A stretch of DNA of 64,000 nt from Antedon bifida (lineage: Eukaryota > Echinodermata > Crinoidea > Comatulida > Antedonidae): the NCBI GenBank assembly GCA_963402885.1, contig OY727096.1, positions 29,183,820 through 29,247,819 of the forward strand, in the 5' to 3' direction. Positions 10,371 through 23,279 of the stretch are shown piece by piece (the first letter of the stretch is position 1; every line of letters begins with the position of its first letter). The position numbers and the translations under genes are program-made. Under the pieces are notes generated by a model. That model searched no databases. It was not told the origin of the DNA and saw nothing but the letters and a program-made list of their open reading frames with translations.

Positions 10371-13300
10371 TTACAAGCTTTTATTAAAGCATGCATTGGT
10401 AGGCTTTTAAAATTAACTGGAAATTGAAACATTAACTAAACTGAAGCGTAAATAAGATTTGTTTTTAAACTAATTTAAATCATAAAAATCGCTAAACTAA
10501 ACTAGCATAAACTAGACTAAAATAACGTCAGTAAATGACTATGCTTAGTAAATCTGTAGTCAACGATTTATATGTGAGTCGAGTGTAGAACTATTACGGG
10601 TGTTACGTATTCAAGCCCACGGATTACGGGGTTCCGATTTGACTGTAGACGTATCTGCATCGAATAATTATGAGTTCACGATTCGGTCACGTGCTTCTTC
10701 AACTTTTACATATAGGATGAATTGCCATTAATAATAACGCGACGATCTTACGGCGACTACACGTTTCGGTAGCATCTTAAAGAATTTTTCTGATTTGTAT
10801 CACGTATCGTTTTAGCGACCTTATGACTACTCAAGTCATTTTCACTAACCGAAGAGCAATGCCAAAAATGATATTAACCTTACTAACTGCATTTTATTTT
10901 TAAGATAAAGGCGAACGCTCTTGATTATTACATGAAAGTTTGTCGTGCTTAAATACTCACTTACAATTTGATTGCATCGTACAGTTTGTAGTGATATCAA
11001 CCGAGACGTATGTTTCATTTAATGATGATTTTGAATCTACGTTTGGTATAGCAACAACATGCCCATCTGCTGTGTAAAGGTAGGTAGGCATTATCTTGAT
11101 AAGTTTACTTGTTCATCCAATTTAATGAATTAGGCCTATCATGTAATTCAACTGATTGTTACCGTAAGCCATGTTATGAGCAGTATGCTGTGTATTCAAA
11201 AGGGATATTTACGTTTAGTTAAGTCAGTCAGTCAGTTACTCCATTGGTATAGGCTACTTATATCATATATAATATTATATCACGGCTGAATGTAGCTGTT
11301 AATGGTATCTTAAAGTTTGGTTCACAAATACGCAAAGGACCAAACGGTTTCCGAAACGTGAATTAATATTGAAATCTTAGTTTACACGGTAAAATGGAAT
11401 GACTAGGCCTACATATGCATGTACAGCTAGACATAAGCACCTATTTTGTACGACGACGTGGATTTTGCCGTTTTGTTTACACAAAGAAGCTCTATTCGTG
11501 TCTAATATTTCCGGTATTATAATAATTTGTTTGTAATACAAAATATTGCACACATAGGGTGTAAAATAAAAGAATAAAACTGAAACAATACACATTTTGA
11601 ATCGAATTAGGCCAACATAATTCGATAGAATGAAGGAAGGAGGACAATGTTTGTATCTATTTCAGATTAACAAAAATAATCCCATGACATATAATTAATA
11701 GGTTACCATGTCATTAGAATTTGTCTACATAAAAAATAAAACCCGAGAAACCAGAATCGCATGTACCGTTTTGGATGACGAGCTAACAAATTACTAATAA
11801 CCGGCATTTAATAGCAATTTCCCATTCAGTACGACCAATGGTCAAAGAGCAGTATGTATGCGCGCATGTATTATTTTCAACATCACGGCATACGGGTACC
11901 ATGATTTCAGTAAAACTGGTTAATGATTAATGTTGACATTTATGCCAACCTCGCTATTGAACATGGTATGTTGAAGTAACAATTATTGAAGTAATAATAT
12001 TATTGTTATCAAACTAACAAATTGAGGAAATAAAAGCTGTTGTTATGAATTATACTCGTACGTCGTACATTCATGCTTTAATTTGAAGCTAATCAAAATA
12101 ATACTGTGGCAATTTATCAATCTAAACAAATCATTACGCTATTTTAATTGATAATGATTTTAAAAGCATTGAAACAACAATGAGTAATATATAAATAAAT
12201 ATTTATATATAATAATAATTTAATTATACGTATGTCCAATAACGAAATGCTCTAAAATACATAATAAATGTTTTTATACCTGGGATTAACGGGCCTACGG
12301 AAATCACAGGTTGTTAAATGCTATGCTCGCCGCGCGATGCTCAAGGCCAGCTTACACAGACGAGCGGTAACGGAAAGCGGAACATATAATCAATGTTATT
12401 TCTTATGACCATTTCCATAGAAAATAAACACAATTTCGTATTAACATATTTTTTAAAAGAAGTGTGAGCAGAGGCATTATTTAGATAATTGCTCCATAGT
12501 ATAATGAGTGACTGAGTACAATGTCACGCTCTCATCTCAGAATTTACTTAATAATAATAAGGCTCCATAATAGCATATTCCAATTTAAGAAAATTAATCG
12601 TTCAAGTGACTAATATTCCATTATAAAGAAACGCAGAGTATCAGTAGTATGACATTCCGCTGAAATATTATTGAAATATAGGAGTATACTGTATACAAAT
12701 GTAGCCTATAGAAGAATGTATTATTGCCTTTATAAATTACTATCGAAGATTGTCCCGCCCGCGATATGAGGAGGAAAGGGATTATTTAGATGGTTAGGTT
12801 TAGTTATATTTAGGAAGTAGTTTGGCTATCTTTCATATAAGTACGAAAAAATAATCGCGTCCCGCCCTCATTTAATATTTCGTTTTAATAATTGTGTTGT
12901 TGAGGATGCGAAAGTTTAAACCAGTACCACGTGCTGTGTTTTAAAATCATGATAATATAAATATTCTAAATGTTTCAAAATCTAATCAGACATATTGTTA
13001 TTCTTATAATTTCACTCATATTTATTTAATTTACCATATTTAAAAACATATTTCGTATTGAAACAATATGACCTTAAAATAAATAATCAAAACCGTTTCT
13101 CTAATAAAATGTGTAGCTAAAGCTAATAAAAAGAACACGTTTCAAAATAGCGTATCTGATTCCACTAACGACTTTAAAACTGCTATAACTTAAAAATGAC
13201 ATCAACCCTTAACCATATCGCCGGCATTATGTTATAGCAACTGTTCCATATTCATTATCAAAGATCTTTCAATCTCTTATTCTTATTTAAATATCAGAAC

Positions 13301-14000
13301 GATTAAACTACTAAATAATTGAGATTTTTTATATAAATAAACGCAATCGTTTTAAGCTACTCCACACACATTACTGCGTTGTTAAGTTGATAATACAGGC
13401 CGAATGAACTTTGTCATTTCTACTTGAGGTTGACTACAGTAATGTTCTGAAAATACCGATGCATTTAAATAATGTTATGCCAATGTCGTATGACTTTTAA
13501 TGGGTCAATTTCTTAATTGTCATCTCAGTTTTACGTACATTAGTCTGTTTTACCTTTATCTCATGGTCTTATTGTTCATCTATGAACTGTTATCTTTACA
13601 ATATACGATAACTGTGTATCAACGTGTCTGTCGAAATGTTGTTTTCTTGTTCGTTGGTTTTATTTCCTTTTTCTTACACATACGTATAACATTCAGCACA
13701 ATCAATAAACATGGAAAGTAATAACATTATCAAACCGTACCAGTTATTAACCAATGAGATGGCATGAATTTAACCATGTGACATGGTAATTCTGTCTCCT
13801 CCCATATTTCAAATGGATGTGCACTGTGGTGGTTGAGTTTACGGTGGTTGGGAACAGTTGTTATGATCAGAGCGAGGGGTCCTCAGTCTGTCTATGAAAA
13901 GTGATGGTCAGTGTCTTTGTCGCACTCAATGGGTTTAGAAAAGAAGCTAGAAATCCCCATTTTGCGGTTAAAATACTAAATCAAACTTGAGTGTATACTT
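10371..14000. other. Gene-free AT-rich stretch
   Basis: No coding exon with family similarity, no tRNA, no array seen. The part next to 10370 is the 5' flank of the minus-strand gene. Confidence 0.5.
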
Positions 14001-14025
14001 GTAATTATTCCTCACCCTTGTTTAC

Positions 14026-14096
14026 ACACGTTCACGTGCAATGTGTTGGAAAGTAATATTACTTAACACACTTGTTTGCACGTGTACGTTTCGTGC
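14026..14096. repeat. Imperfect palindrome with two CACGTG E-boxes
   Basis: ACGTTCACGTGCAATGTGTT faces AACACACTTGTTTGCACGTG around a centre AAGTAATATTACTT. CACGTG is present in each arm (about 14034 and 14079). Could be a short inverted-repeat element or a regulatory palindrome. Confidence 0.6.
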
Positions 14097-14218
14097 ATTT
14101 AGAATGATGTTTTTATAAAAACCGGTGGTACAGATGCATTGTGGGAACAATTCAACGTGCTACTATAGGCTACTTAGGGTTTACCACACTTAAGAACAAG
14201 GCGTGCTCAAGTTAGTGT

Positions 14219-14250
14219 TTACCGACCGACCGACCGACCAACCGACCGAC
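14219..14250. repeat. (CCGA)n microsatellite
   Basis: Seven to eight CCGA units with one CCAA interruption. Confidence 0.9.
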
Positions 14251-15380
14251 ATAGTGAGCTGCAGAGTCGCCTTGCACACGACTAAAAATAAAATGCGAGG
14301 CCCATAAGTCATAATATTTGTTTACATACATTTTACAGTGTAAAAAACAGTAATATTACACTGTTGGCACGTACGTGTATAGCATGTAGTATGTAAGAAC
14401 TAATACGTATACAACATGTTTAAAATGTGGTTGTATGTGTACGTGAGCCACGTGCGTGATCGCTGGTCTAATGTGTTATTATTACTTTTCACGATCCCAG
14501 ATTTAATATATACTTGAACGCAAGTTACACCAACGTTCATTTTGATAAACATACTTTGAATTACGTCTAGACCCTGAATTGAGACCGCACAGAATCGTTT
14601 GATACTGTCTAAAGTGACACTTGCTAGTCAATGACTCGATCAACATCATTCTAGAGAACAACTTGTAAAAACTAATTAGTCATGCTAGGAGGAGCACTCA
14701 CAAAGTAATATGACGAACACATCTCATGTATTCATTCTCAAGGTATTTCCTACGATATCGGTAGTTTTTTTTTGGTACCTTAAGAATTTACAACTTGTGA
14801 ATACGTGTATTATAGCTTTGGTTTAAATTCCCTTCCCTGAGCTAATTTAAGCGCATGCTGGCATAGCACCTTTTTGTAAGTAAAAGTAGATATCGTAACG
14901 CGAAATACCTTCAAATTATCAAATCATGGATAGTTAGTATACCCCTCTGTCCCGGAAGTGACATGATTTCTGCCTGAGAGGTCGAGTAATAGAAGTTTCG
15001 CGCACCGGACACATTATTTTTCCCCAATATATTAAAGTAGAAAACATGAATAATACCGGACAATTCCCCTTGCACTGTGAAGACAATATAATAATTAACT
15101 CAAAGACAATCATCCATAAAACAATCCTTGATGTGCATCTAACCTCGTTGTGGAGTGGGGCTAGTTAATATCATGCGGTTGTTTACTGTTTGGTTTGGTT
15201 TGCAGTTATTTTGTGATCTTAAAAAAAAATAAATATTGTTTGTGAATAATTTACGTATTATATTGCAAGGATTCGGATTTCATTAATAAAAACGTTCGTC
15301 TTAATCGGATTGAATTAACAATTTTTGCGAATTTGGCTTCCCATAGTATAAACAACCATTTTCAAATTTTAACCGTTACA

Positions 15381-15448
15381 ATGATTGAAAGACGTATTGA
15401 AACTTCGAAAGACCTATCACTAAAATTGAATTGCGATGGACTCTACAG
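15381..15448 (+). CDS. Candidate first coding exon (weak)
   Basis: ATG followed by 22 open codons (MIERRIETSKDLSLKLNCDG...) ending at CTACAG/GTAGGT, a good donor. No recognisable domain and no partner exon was found downstream, so this rests only on an open ATG-to-donor segment. Confidence 0.2.
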
Positions 15449-15767
15449 GTAGGTTACATTGGTTATTCTTAGTTACCTTTATGTATGTTTGAAGAATGAT
15501 TTTAATAACTATTCCAGGCACTAACTGATAATTTGTCTCAAATCATGTACTACTAGGCCTACGTTTGTTGTGTTTGTTTTTTGTGCAATGAGTCTTGATT
15601 TCAAATGCATTCATATCGGAATCGAAGCTTCATGTGAAACTGTTGGTAATCGCGTTTGTGGCGAATGTAATCATCCTAAACATCTTGGCATGTCACATAG
15701 AAATATATTTCTAAATAGGCCTACAGTACAAAATGGGTTTTAATTTTTTTTTAAAGCTTGATTCTCG

Positions 15768-15906
15768 CTAAGAACGCAAGGCAATAACGTAGACCCAAAC
15801 CAACCCAACGCAAGCGAGTTGACCAATGACAAGCGACAGCTCGAATAATCTATCGATTTTGATTGGTCAATATGCTTACGTTCTTGCGTTGCGTCCTAGT
15901 GGGAAA
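15768..15906. mobile_element. MITE copy (ACGCAACGCAAG family)
   Basis: Left part has AACGCAAGG...AACCCAACGCAAGCGAGTTG, then ACCAATGACAAGCGAC. The right arm reads GATTGGTCAATATGCTTACG and TTGCGTTGCGTCCTAGTGGG. The arms are inverted repeats with CCAAT/ATTGG facing each other. AAGCTT occurs just outside both ends. Confidence 0.75.
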
Positions 15907-15910
15907 CAAG

Positions 15911-16056
15911 CTTTGATGTTGGTTTCCACCACGCAACGCAAAGGACGCAGACCCAACGCGAGCGAGTTGACCAATGGCAAGTGATATTTCAATTAATCCA
16001 TCGCTTGTGATTGGTTCAAATAATACGTCGTCCTTATGTCTACGTCTTGGGAACAA
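15911..16056. mobile_element. Second, adjacent MITE copy of the same family
   Basis: Starts TTGGTTTCCACCACGCAACG, with internal GCGAGTTGACCAATGGCAAG, and the inverted arm TTGTGATTGGTTCAAATAAT ... GTCTACGTCTTGGGAAC. Head-to-tail next to the previous copy. An open minus-strand frame across it is a by-product of the GC-richer arms. Confidence 0.7.
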
Positions 16057-16246
16057 AGCGAAGTCATTAAACAATATTGTAGGCCTACCGGTAGTTTCTT
16101 TTATCGCTAACTTTGATGGCTACGAACCAACTTAATACCTGTGTTAATAACTAAGCCCGAACAAAGCCCTACATACTGTATGTATAGAGAGAATCCTACC
16201 AACCAACACGATCAAGTAATACAATTGTAAATAAAGTTAGTTTTAC

Positions 16247-16325
16247 AACTTACGAGCGAGTGATCTTTCAAACTGCCGTTTGTGATTGGTCAAACATTTT
16301 GTTGCGTGTGGCTTAGTGATTGAAT
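16247..16325. mobile_element. Partial MITE copy (same family)
   Basis: Retains TTACGAGCGAGTGATC and TTGTGATTGGTCAAAC followed by TTGTTGCGTG, i.e. the inner and right arm only. Confidence 0.5.
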
Positions 16326-16329
16326 CGCA

Positions 16330-19300
16330 AAATATATTTAATCGTCTATTTTGATGAATTTATTCGTAATTGTAATTGTAATATACATCATAAACCTGTA
16401 TAGCATTCCCGAATGAGTCCGCGTGACGGTGTCATATGACGTTAATCAGTACGCCATTTTATTCAAATCCGTCAGAAACCGGACAATTCGCAAACTATAA
16501 GTATGTATTTTGCAAATGGCAGAAGTTATGTGAAAGTCAAAGAGTACCCCGGAGATAACAGCTTAATGTTTGACCATTAATCATGCATACATTTTCGCAA
16601 TAATAATTATTTGATACCTGCAAAAAGCAGTTTTGGTATGTTAGACAGAATGCATAAAGGGCCCTTCATAGAATAATAGAATATAGTATTAAATCCAACA
16701 TCGTTATTGTATTATCGATTTGACGAATGCGTAACAGTTTCGGCAAAGTGAGTTTCAACATACGTATCTATAAAAGCATATTATTACTTCCTTATCTTAG
16801 ATAACTACAACTGATATTAGGAAGTAAAACAATGAACACGAAGAGGTTTCTTGTACGGAGTGGTTGGCGAAGGGGTGGGGGTATACGGATGATGGTAGGG
16901 TTTGGTTGTATGGGAAAACGATTGTTATTTTTCTGATACAACCCTAACTACATATTATAACTGCTACTGTAGTTTGTCATGTTTTTTTTTATTGATAATG
17001 AAAATTAATGATAATCTGACTGTTTTATCATTTTTTATTATTTTCATTTGAATTGATTATGAAATAAATGTTCTACTCTGTTCCTATCAATTATGTAGTT
17101 AACCATGTTTGTTAACAAGTTTATTGTTGTTAATACCTTTAGGCAAAATAATAAATATCCTTTCTAATTATAAACTCAAATTAAATAAACCAGACACCAG
17201 ACATCGATCACCTTTTAAACTCACTTTTATACGGGCTGTCGACTACGTTTTATTTTTATAAATAATTATTGACACGTTCGTGTTGCTGACACTCTCTTTC
17301 ATATAGCTCTAATAACGATAAAGGTGTACGAGTGTATTTTCCTTAACACAAGTTCTAAATACTAATATTGAGTGATGAGTCCAGGTGTTTTACTAGGTCT
17401 TCGTGACTCGAGGCTGTTATACTGATATTTATTAAGCGACTTGGATAGTTGTATCGATCATGTACTTGTTTTAAATATAAGTAGAAGACATTAGTGGCTC
17501 GAGGGCAATAACACGCTTTGTATTGGGCGTACTGCGCATGCATTTAAATAAGTAGTTAGTAAATTGAAGGTTATTCAATTATATAATTATATGACCTAAT
17601 AACAATATTTTACTTTATTAATAAGACACAGCATTACTCTAACAATAACATTTAGTTTAGCAGACTCACTGTAATGTGTATAGGTAATTATTAACTGAGA
17701 AGCGAATTAATTATACCAAAGCCCAGATAGCTTTTAACAACGTAACGTAACCAAGAAGAATCATTTATTTGATTGTCATTACTGAAATTTAGTGATTGGC
17801 CTCAATGTATAGTATCAGATGGCTAACCCTTGAAGTTTTGGGTAATATAAGTCTTAAAATATGAATCTCTCTGTAGCGGGAAAGATTTAGCCAGTTATCT
17901 TGAGTTCCAATGCGGTTATTTTGTTCATTCTCAATAATGTTCGGTTAACTATAAAAAGCTATATTATACTTTTATTTAAGTTTAAGTTCAGGTCTTACAT
18001 TTTAGACCAATGTACAAAGTATAGGCCTACATGATAAATAAGATAGATTTACGAAAAATTCGCGAACTGGGCCTGCATAGTGACACAAATAAGCAAGCAA
18101 AAATTCTTTCGATTTAGCGAATACACAATATTCATTACTTCTTTAACAACAAACACCTACTTTAAAGTAGTAGGTAAGCTTGTATGTATTCCAAGCTTCC
18201 ATTTTACTATATGTGTTCCGATTTGGCTGCTAATTTAGAGCAGTATACAACACTTAAAACTTTCGAATGCACAAATGCATACCGTGTAATAGAACCATTC
18301 AATAGAACCATTCAATAGAACCATTAAATAGACGTTTTTATTAAGCTGTAAAACAAATACTGATATACCAATTAAATGGTAAGGATAAACTCGTGTATGT
18401 TAATTTTTGCCTCGATACGTTTCTAATGCAGTATTTTTTATAATTACCTTTCATTACTGTATATTACTAATAATTTCAATCGGCATTTGGCCAGATTAAC
18501 TATTACACTAAGCTGCACAAAATCGTCAATTATAGTGGCATTACTGCATATGCATGCGTAGTAATTACTTTTTAATAATGGACGTTTCCAAGTTGTCATT
18601 AGTCGAATGTAGTGCATGATTCATCGTATAGTATAACGATGTTACATACTAATGTTGTATCATTCATCTTCAGCTTTCTTTCGCACCTGGTGCTGTATGT
18701 ATTACTAGAGTGCACATCATAACGATGTTTACTTTTATGAGACGGCTGTAAACACGCGACAGGTGTACATTGCCTCACGTATTTGTGCGCAGGTACATGT
18801 GCGCAGTTCACTTGTAGCACCCGTTCGGGATTTAATCAAAAATAAATCTCGGTTGAGTTGTCAGTGCGTAACGTAATAAGAGGCGTGATTCTTATTATTG
18901 ACCTGACCTAGATTATTTTTTTCTAATTAGGCCTACAATAATTATTTTTTACTCTGACTGCATTTGTAACTTACTATAGAAAATGTAATTTTAACTGTAT
19001 ATAAACGAGTTGTTCGTATTATTGTATTTGAGAAGGACTTAAAGAACCGATTGCCAATATGTAGTATGAAAGCATGTTTCATATTCATGTGCTGTTACGC
19101 AAATAGAAATGTTTGAAAATAATGAATGACTATTAATAGTTTTAAAATGTGAAAACAAAATAATAATAATAATTCCTTCCATAAACAGTTAAATTTAACC
19201 AGAAACTTATTAATTGATAAATACAGTTTGATCAGGTAAATATATGTTGTTATGCAATTTTTGGTCAAAGTGAAAAACAGTACGTGACATTAAAATGGCC

Positions 19301-19700
19301 TTTATAATATTGAACCATGTTTTTATTCCAATTATAATTTATGTTCAATTGTTTTTACTTTAATAACTTAGTTTTATTTTATATTACATTTTTTTTATGG
19401 TCAAAGTAACCATTTTAAATTGTTTTAAATAACTATGATCGTTACTTTTACTAGAGTAACAAAATTACAAAATTAATATTACAATATTACAGGTCTACGA
19501 TTGAAATGGGTATGGATCCATAACAAACCGCCTGTGGCGCTAATTCAATAATTATAGGCCTATGCTCATAATCTTGGTATAGGTGTAGTGAGGCCTATGC
19601 CCACTGCGTACTAGTACGGTTACTAGCTCGGCTAGTACCTGGTGGTAAAAAAGACGCTCTTGTAGGTAAATAAATGTAAATAAAAGTGTTCAAATTTACC
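16330..19700. other. Gene-free AT-rich stretch
   Basis: No supported gene. A triple of a 14-bp unit (AGAACCATTCAAT) occurs at 18290-18330. Confidence 0.5.
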
Positions 19701-19799
19701 TATACTATACATTATCCGTATTTTATCCGTTTATTTTATATTGACACTGTTGATTCTTCGTCTATTTGTTATTTAGATATTTTATATAGTTTATTTTAT

Positions 19800-19945
19800 A
19801 TCATTGTTGTTACTTTGGGAGTACGGAACCTGAACTCTTGTTATAGTGATTAGGTTCACTTTTAGGTTCCTGCCTACTCCCTTAGTTTCTGTGTTTTTGT
19901 TTGTTTGTAACTGGTTTTTGGCAATAAATAATAATAATAATTAGA
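19800..19945 (+). mobile_element. 3' end of a non-LTR retroelement
   Basis: Contains a stem-loop (GGGAGTACGGAACCT facing AGGTTCCTGCCTACTCCC), a T-rich segment, then GGCAATAAATAATAATAATAA. A hairpin followed by a short-period A-rich tail is the usual layout of LINE and LINE-dependent SINE 3' ends. No reverse transcriptase frame is left upstream. Confidence 0.45.
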
Positions 19946-19999
19946 ATTGTAAGACTAGAAGGGCCTTGTAAAAAATGTCCTAAGGATCTTCATACATAA

Positions 20000-22140
20000 A
20001 AATTGCTCCAAAAATCTGATAGCGCCACCAATAAATTGAAAGATTTGGGAATACTGTGCATTGAAAAATTGTTTCACTATCTGACCCATAAAAACATAGC
20101 ATGTTTATGTTATAGCATATATTATTGTTTACTTAATGGGCACTGACAGTAGTAACAAACCTGTCTAAGATGTGCCGGTATTATGTAACGAATGTGCTCT
20201 TTACGTTTTATGACGACGCAGCGAAATTACAAGAAAAACCTTTTAGACAGGTTGTTTTCTGTTCCACATTGGTCACAGTATAATTTAAACATCTACTGTA
20301 TATTAAACTATATACATAACTAAGATCCCATGTTTATTGAATTGAATACATGTTTCTTAGGTGATTGTTAAAGAACGTCAATTAAATTACAAATTAAATA
20401 TCATATTAATTAAAATTAAAAACAACGATAATTAATGTATATAAATTAACAAATATTACCTCCACCACCCCTCTCCTCCACCCCAACACAAAATTGTCAA
20501 CTATATATAATAGTAGTATTGAAAAATATTATTTTATTCTTCATTAAATTCAAAGTAATTACAAAAATTCCTTTGCGTAAAATAGTAGTTTTCAAAATGT
20601 CATTAGATCAGGTTATGCATAAAAATGTACACTGAATTAAAATAACATTTACACACAACACAAATAAGTAATGCTTTCCCAGTTTATTAAGAGTATACAT
20701 TTAACAATACATAATATTTATTTCTACTGATACTGTACAAGCAATGCTAAATACTACTAAAGCTTAATAATAAACTACATTTGGCCTCTTGGGGGCTACC
20801 ACTCATATGACATCGCTGTATTAAAGGTCCAGTGTGTTGTCACAGGAGCCAGTAAATCAAATTGTTGTTATTAAGTATATCGGTAAGGATGTAAGTGACA
20901 TCCGTTAGGTAAATTGTGGAATTTGGGGGCAAAATAATTCCCCAGAATTATACTAGCCAAATGAGCGAATAGCATGAGTAACATATGAGTAGCGCCTGTG
21001 TTGAAGTTAGGTGTTGGATGATGCCGGGGATGGCCGGGTGGGAAGATTGAAAAGTTTGTACAACTATTGAACGGCTAATTTAACAATGAGGTGTGCTAGT
21101 ATGCATCTTAGTAACCAACTAAAACACTCTGAATTCCCATTGGTTGCCAATTAGAAATTAGCCTATCCTACATTTTTGTGGTTCCACTATTAGATATACC
21201 CGTTGGTCTATAGAAATACATTGTCAATTACTGTGGTTGGAACTTTGATAAAGTGTCTCCCTTGACTAACATTCACTTTTAATTACCTGTAGAAACAATA
21301 TACCATTCATCCTAACACTTCTGTTACTCTGAAATCTACCCACATTTATATACCACATCCTTAGTTAAAAGTACTTGTGCTGTGTATAAACTATAATTTA
21401 TTACTTTAAATTTCCTGTGTTCTTCGGAATATTATTATTTTTTTCTATTTTATTTACTTTAACATGAAGTTTGAACATTTAATTTTCATATTTCCTGCTA
21501 AAACTATTATACTTGTTTTTCTTATATTCTACCTGTGACCAACTTCGTGATAACTCTTGTATGGGGCGCCAAGTGAATATTTATTCTGTAACTAATACGA
21601 TGTTAACACATTAATTGCATTTTAATAATTTAATGAAGCACACACCATATCAATACTCTGTACTTTATCATGTAAATGGTAAACATAAACTTTTAGTTAG
21701 CCAAAGCTGCGAATGTATTTCCGAAAAAAACCCAAACACTTTACATTGCCTTCTGTACGTGTCTCCTAAGCTTCATAAATACGCACTGATACTTTCGTAG
21801 ACTAGATGTCACATTTGACCAAAGCCACGCATTAAAACATAATTGATAACTTTGACAGGTAAAAATAACTGAACCTGTATAAAAATAGAGTTTGTCTTTC
21901 CATAATCATATAACGAATGTGTAGACTGAACTGAATTAAACAAACTCGAATGTAATATTTAACTATTTTGATAGGCTACCCAAGACTTTAATTTTTAAGA
22001 CTTTAATAATCTGTAAGTGTTGGTCGTCTTAATTATTTTGTTGCATCGTTCAAAATACGCGGCCATTCATGTATTTTTTTGATACGTAAATAAATCTTCT
22101 GTCAGATAGTTCATTCTCTATCCCCTTATAATATAACCTC
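20000..22140. other. Gene-free stretch
   Basis: No exon or RNA gene supported. Confidence 0.5.
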
Positions 22141-22149
22141 TTGGTTTTA

Positions 22150-22262
22150 TAAAGCCCGCTTCCCATGCAAGGACGTAAGTACAACACATGTTATAGTTTG
22201 ACCAATCTCGACGACGCATTTGTGATTGGTCAACTCACTTGCGTACAAGTGGCCGTATTCAC
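22150..22262. mobile_element. MITE copy (ACGCAACGCAAG family, diverged)
   Basis: GCTTCCCATGCAAGGACGTA at the left, TTTGACCAATCTCGACG then TTGTGATTGGTCAACTCACT and TGCGTACAAGTGG at the right. CCAAT/ATTGG arms retained, terminal bases diverged. Confidence 0.6.
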
Positions 22263-22928
22263 CAATCATACATAAGTTAGATATTTCCCTTTCACTTAAT
22301 TCAAAATAATTAAATATTTCCATTAAATTGTATAAACTTAGAAAGAGGATACTTTTAATTTTAAGAGTAAGTGTTATGTCGCCCTCAACAATTGCGATAC
22401 AATTATAACTTCACGATTCATTACTGTACATTCAAAGTAATCAAGGTAATTCCTTCGTGTAAAATAAATATACATAGTACATTTGACAGGATAAACGTAA
22501 TTATTCAATATCATTTAAATTCAATTTTTCAGTTATAAATTATATTAAACTAAAACACCGTAGGGGAAGGATCATATTTTAGCATACATTATTACCCTCT
22601 GTAAAGATATTTTTATTTCCCTCTCAGATTTTATATTTACGCTGTAATGTCGTTGTTTTTACGAAAGGAGTAGTTGTATAGTAAAACCCGACGGGAGCAT
22701 AATGGCGCGCATGCAAATATACAGCCATCGCCGCGCATGTCATTTTATTAGGCCTATCGACAGATAGTTCAGTTCATTGTAATAACCTTCAACAGTGTCA
22801 GTTATTTCAGGGGTGAGCACATTTTCTACCAACATCAACATCAAATCCTCACACACCCACCCTCTATATATTCAATTTTGAATGAATGATCTTAACATGC
22901 CATATTGTGCCCACTACTAGACTATTAC

Positions 22929-23271
22929 TGTAATGTCATTATTAACTATAATAGGCCTACGTAGGTTTCCATTTATACCTACGCACGTATAGGTCTATGG
23001 TACACCCAGGCGGGAAATTTATGGATTCTTGTCAGATAATTTTCCAAGAATGCAGCCTATATTTTTAAAGTACGAATACACTGTTTCAATCGATTTTCCT
23101 GTTGTACTAGTAGTACGTCATTATTAACTATAATATGCCGTATGTTTCCATTTATACCTACGCACGTATATGGTACACCCAGGCGGGAAATTTCCAAGAA
23201 TGCAGCCTATATTTTTAAAGTACGAATAGCCTAGAGTGTTTCAATCGATTTTCCCCGTTGCGTTGCAAAAC
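22929..23271. repeat. Tandem duplication of a ~180-bp segment
   Basis: GTCATTATTAACTATAATA... and the following ATTTATACCTACGCACGTAT, GGTACACCCAGGCGGGAAAT and TTTCAATCGATTTTCC occur twice (22935-23105 and 23118-23260). The second copy lacks ~25 bp and has small changes. Confidence 0.9.
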
Positions 23272-23279
23272 AACTGGTA

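Noticed and set aside
12750-12870. Telomere-like GGTTAGGTTTAG words and CCCGCCC repeats
   Set aside because: Only one or two units; no array.
15850-16074. 74-codon minus-strand frame
   Set aside because: Falls inside two adjacent MITE copies.
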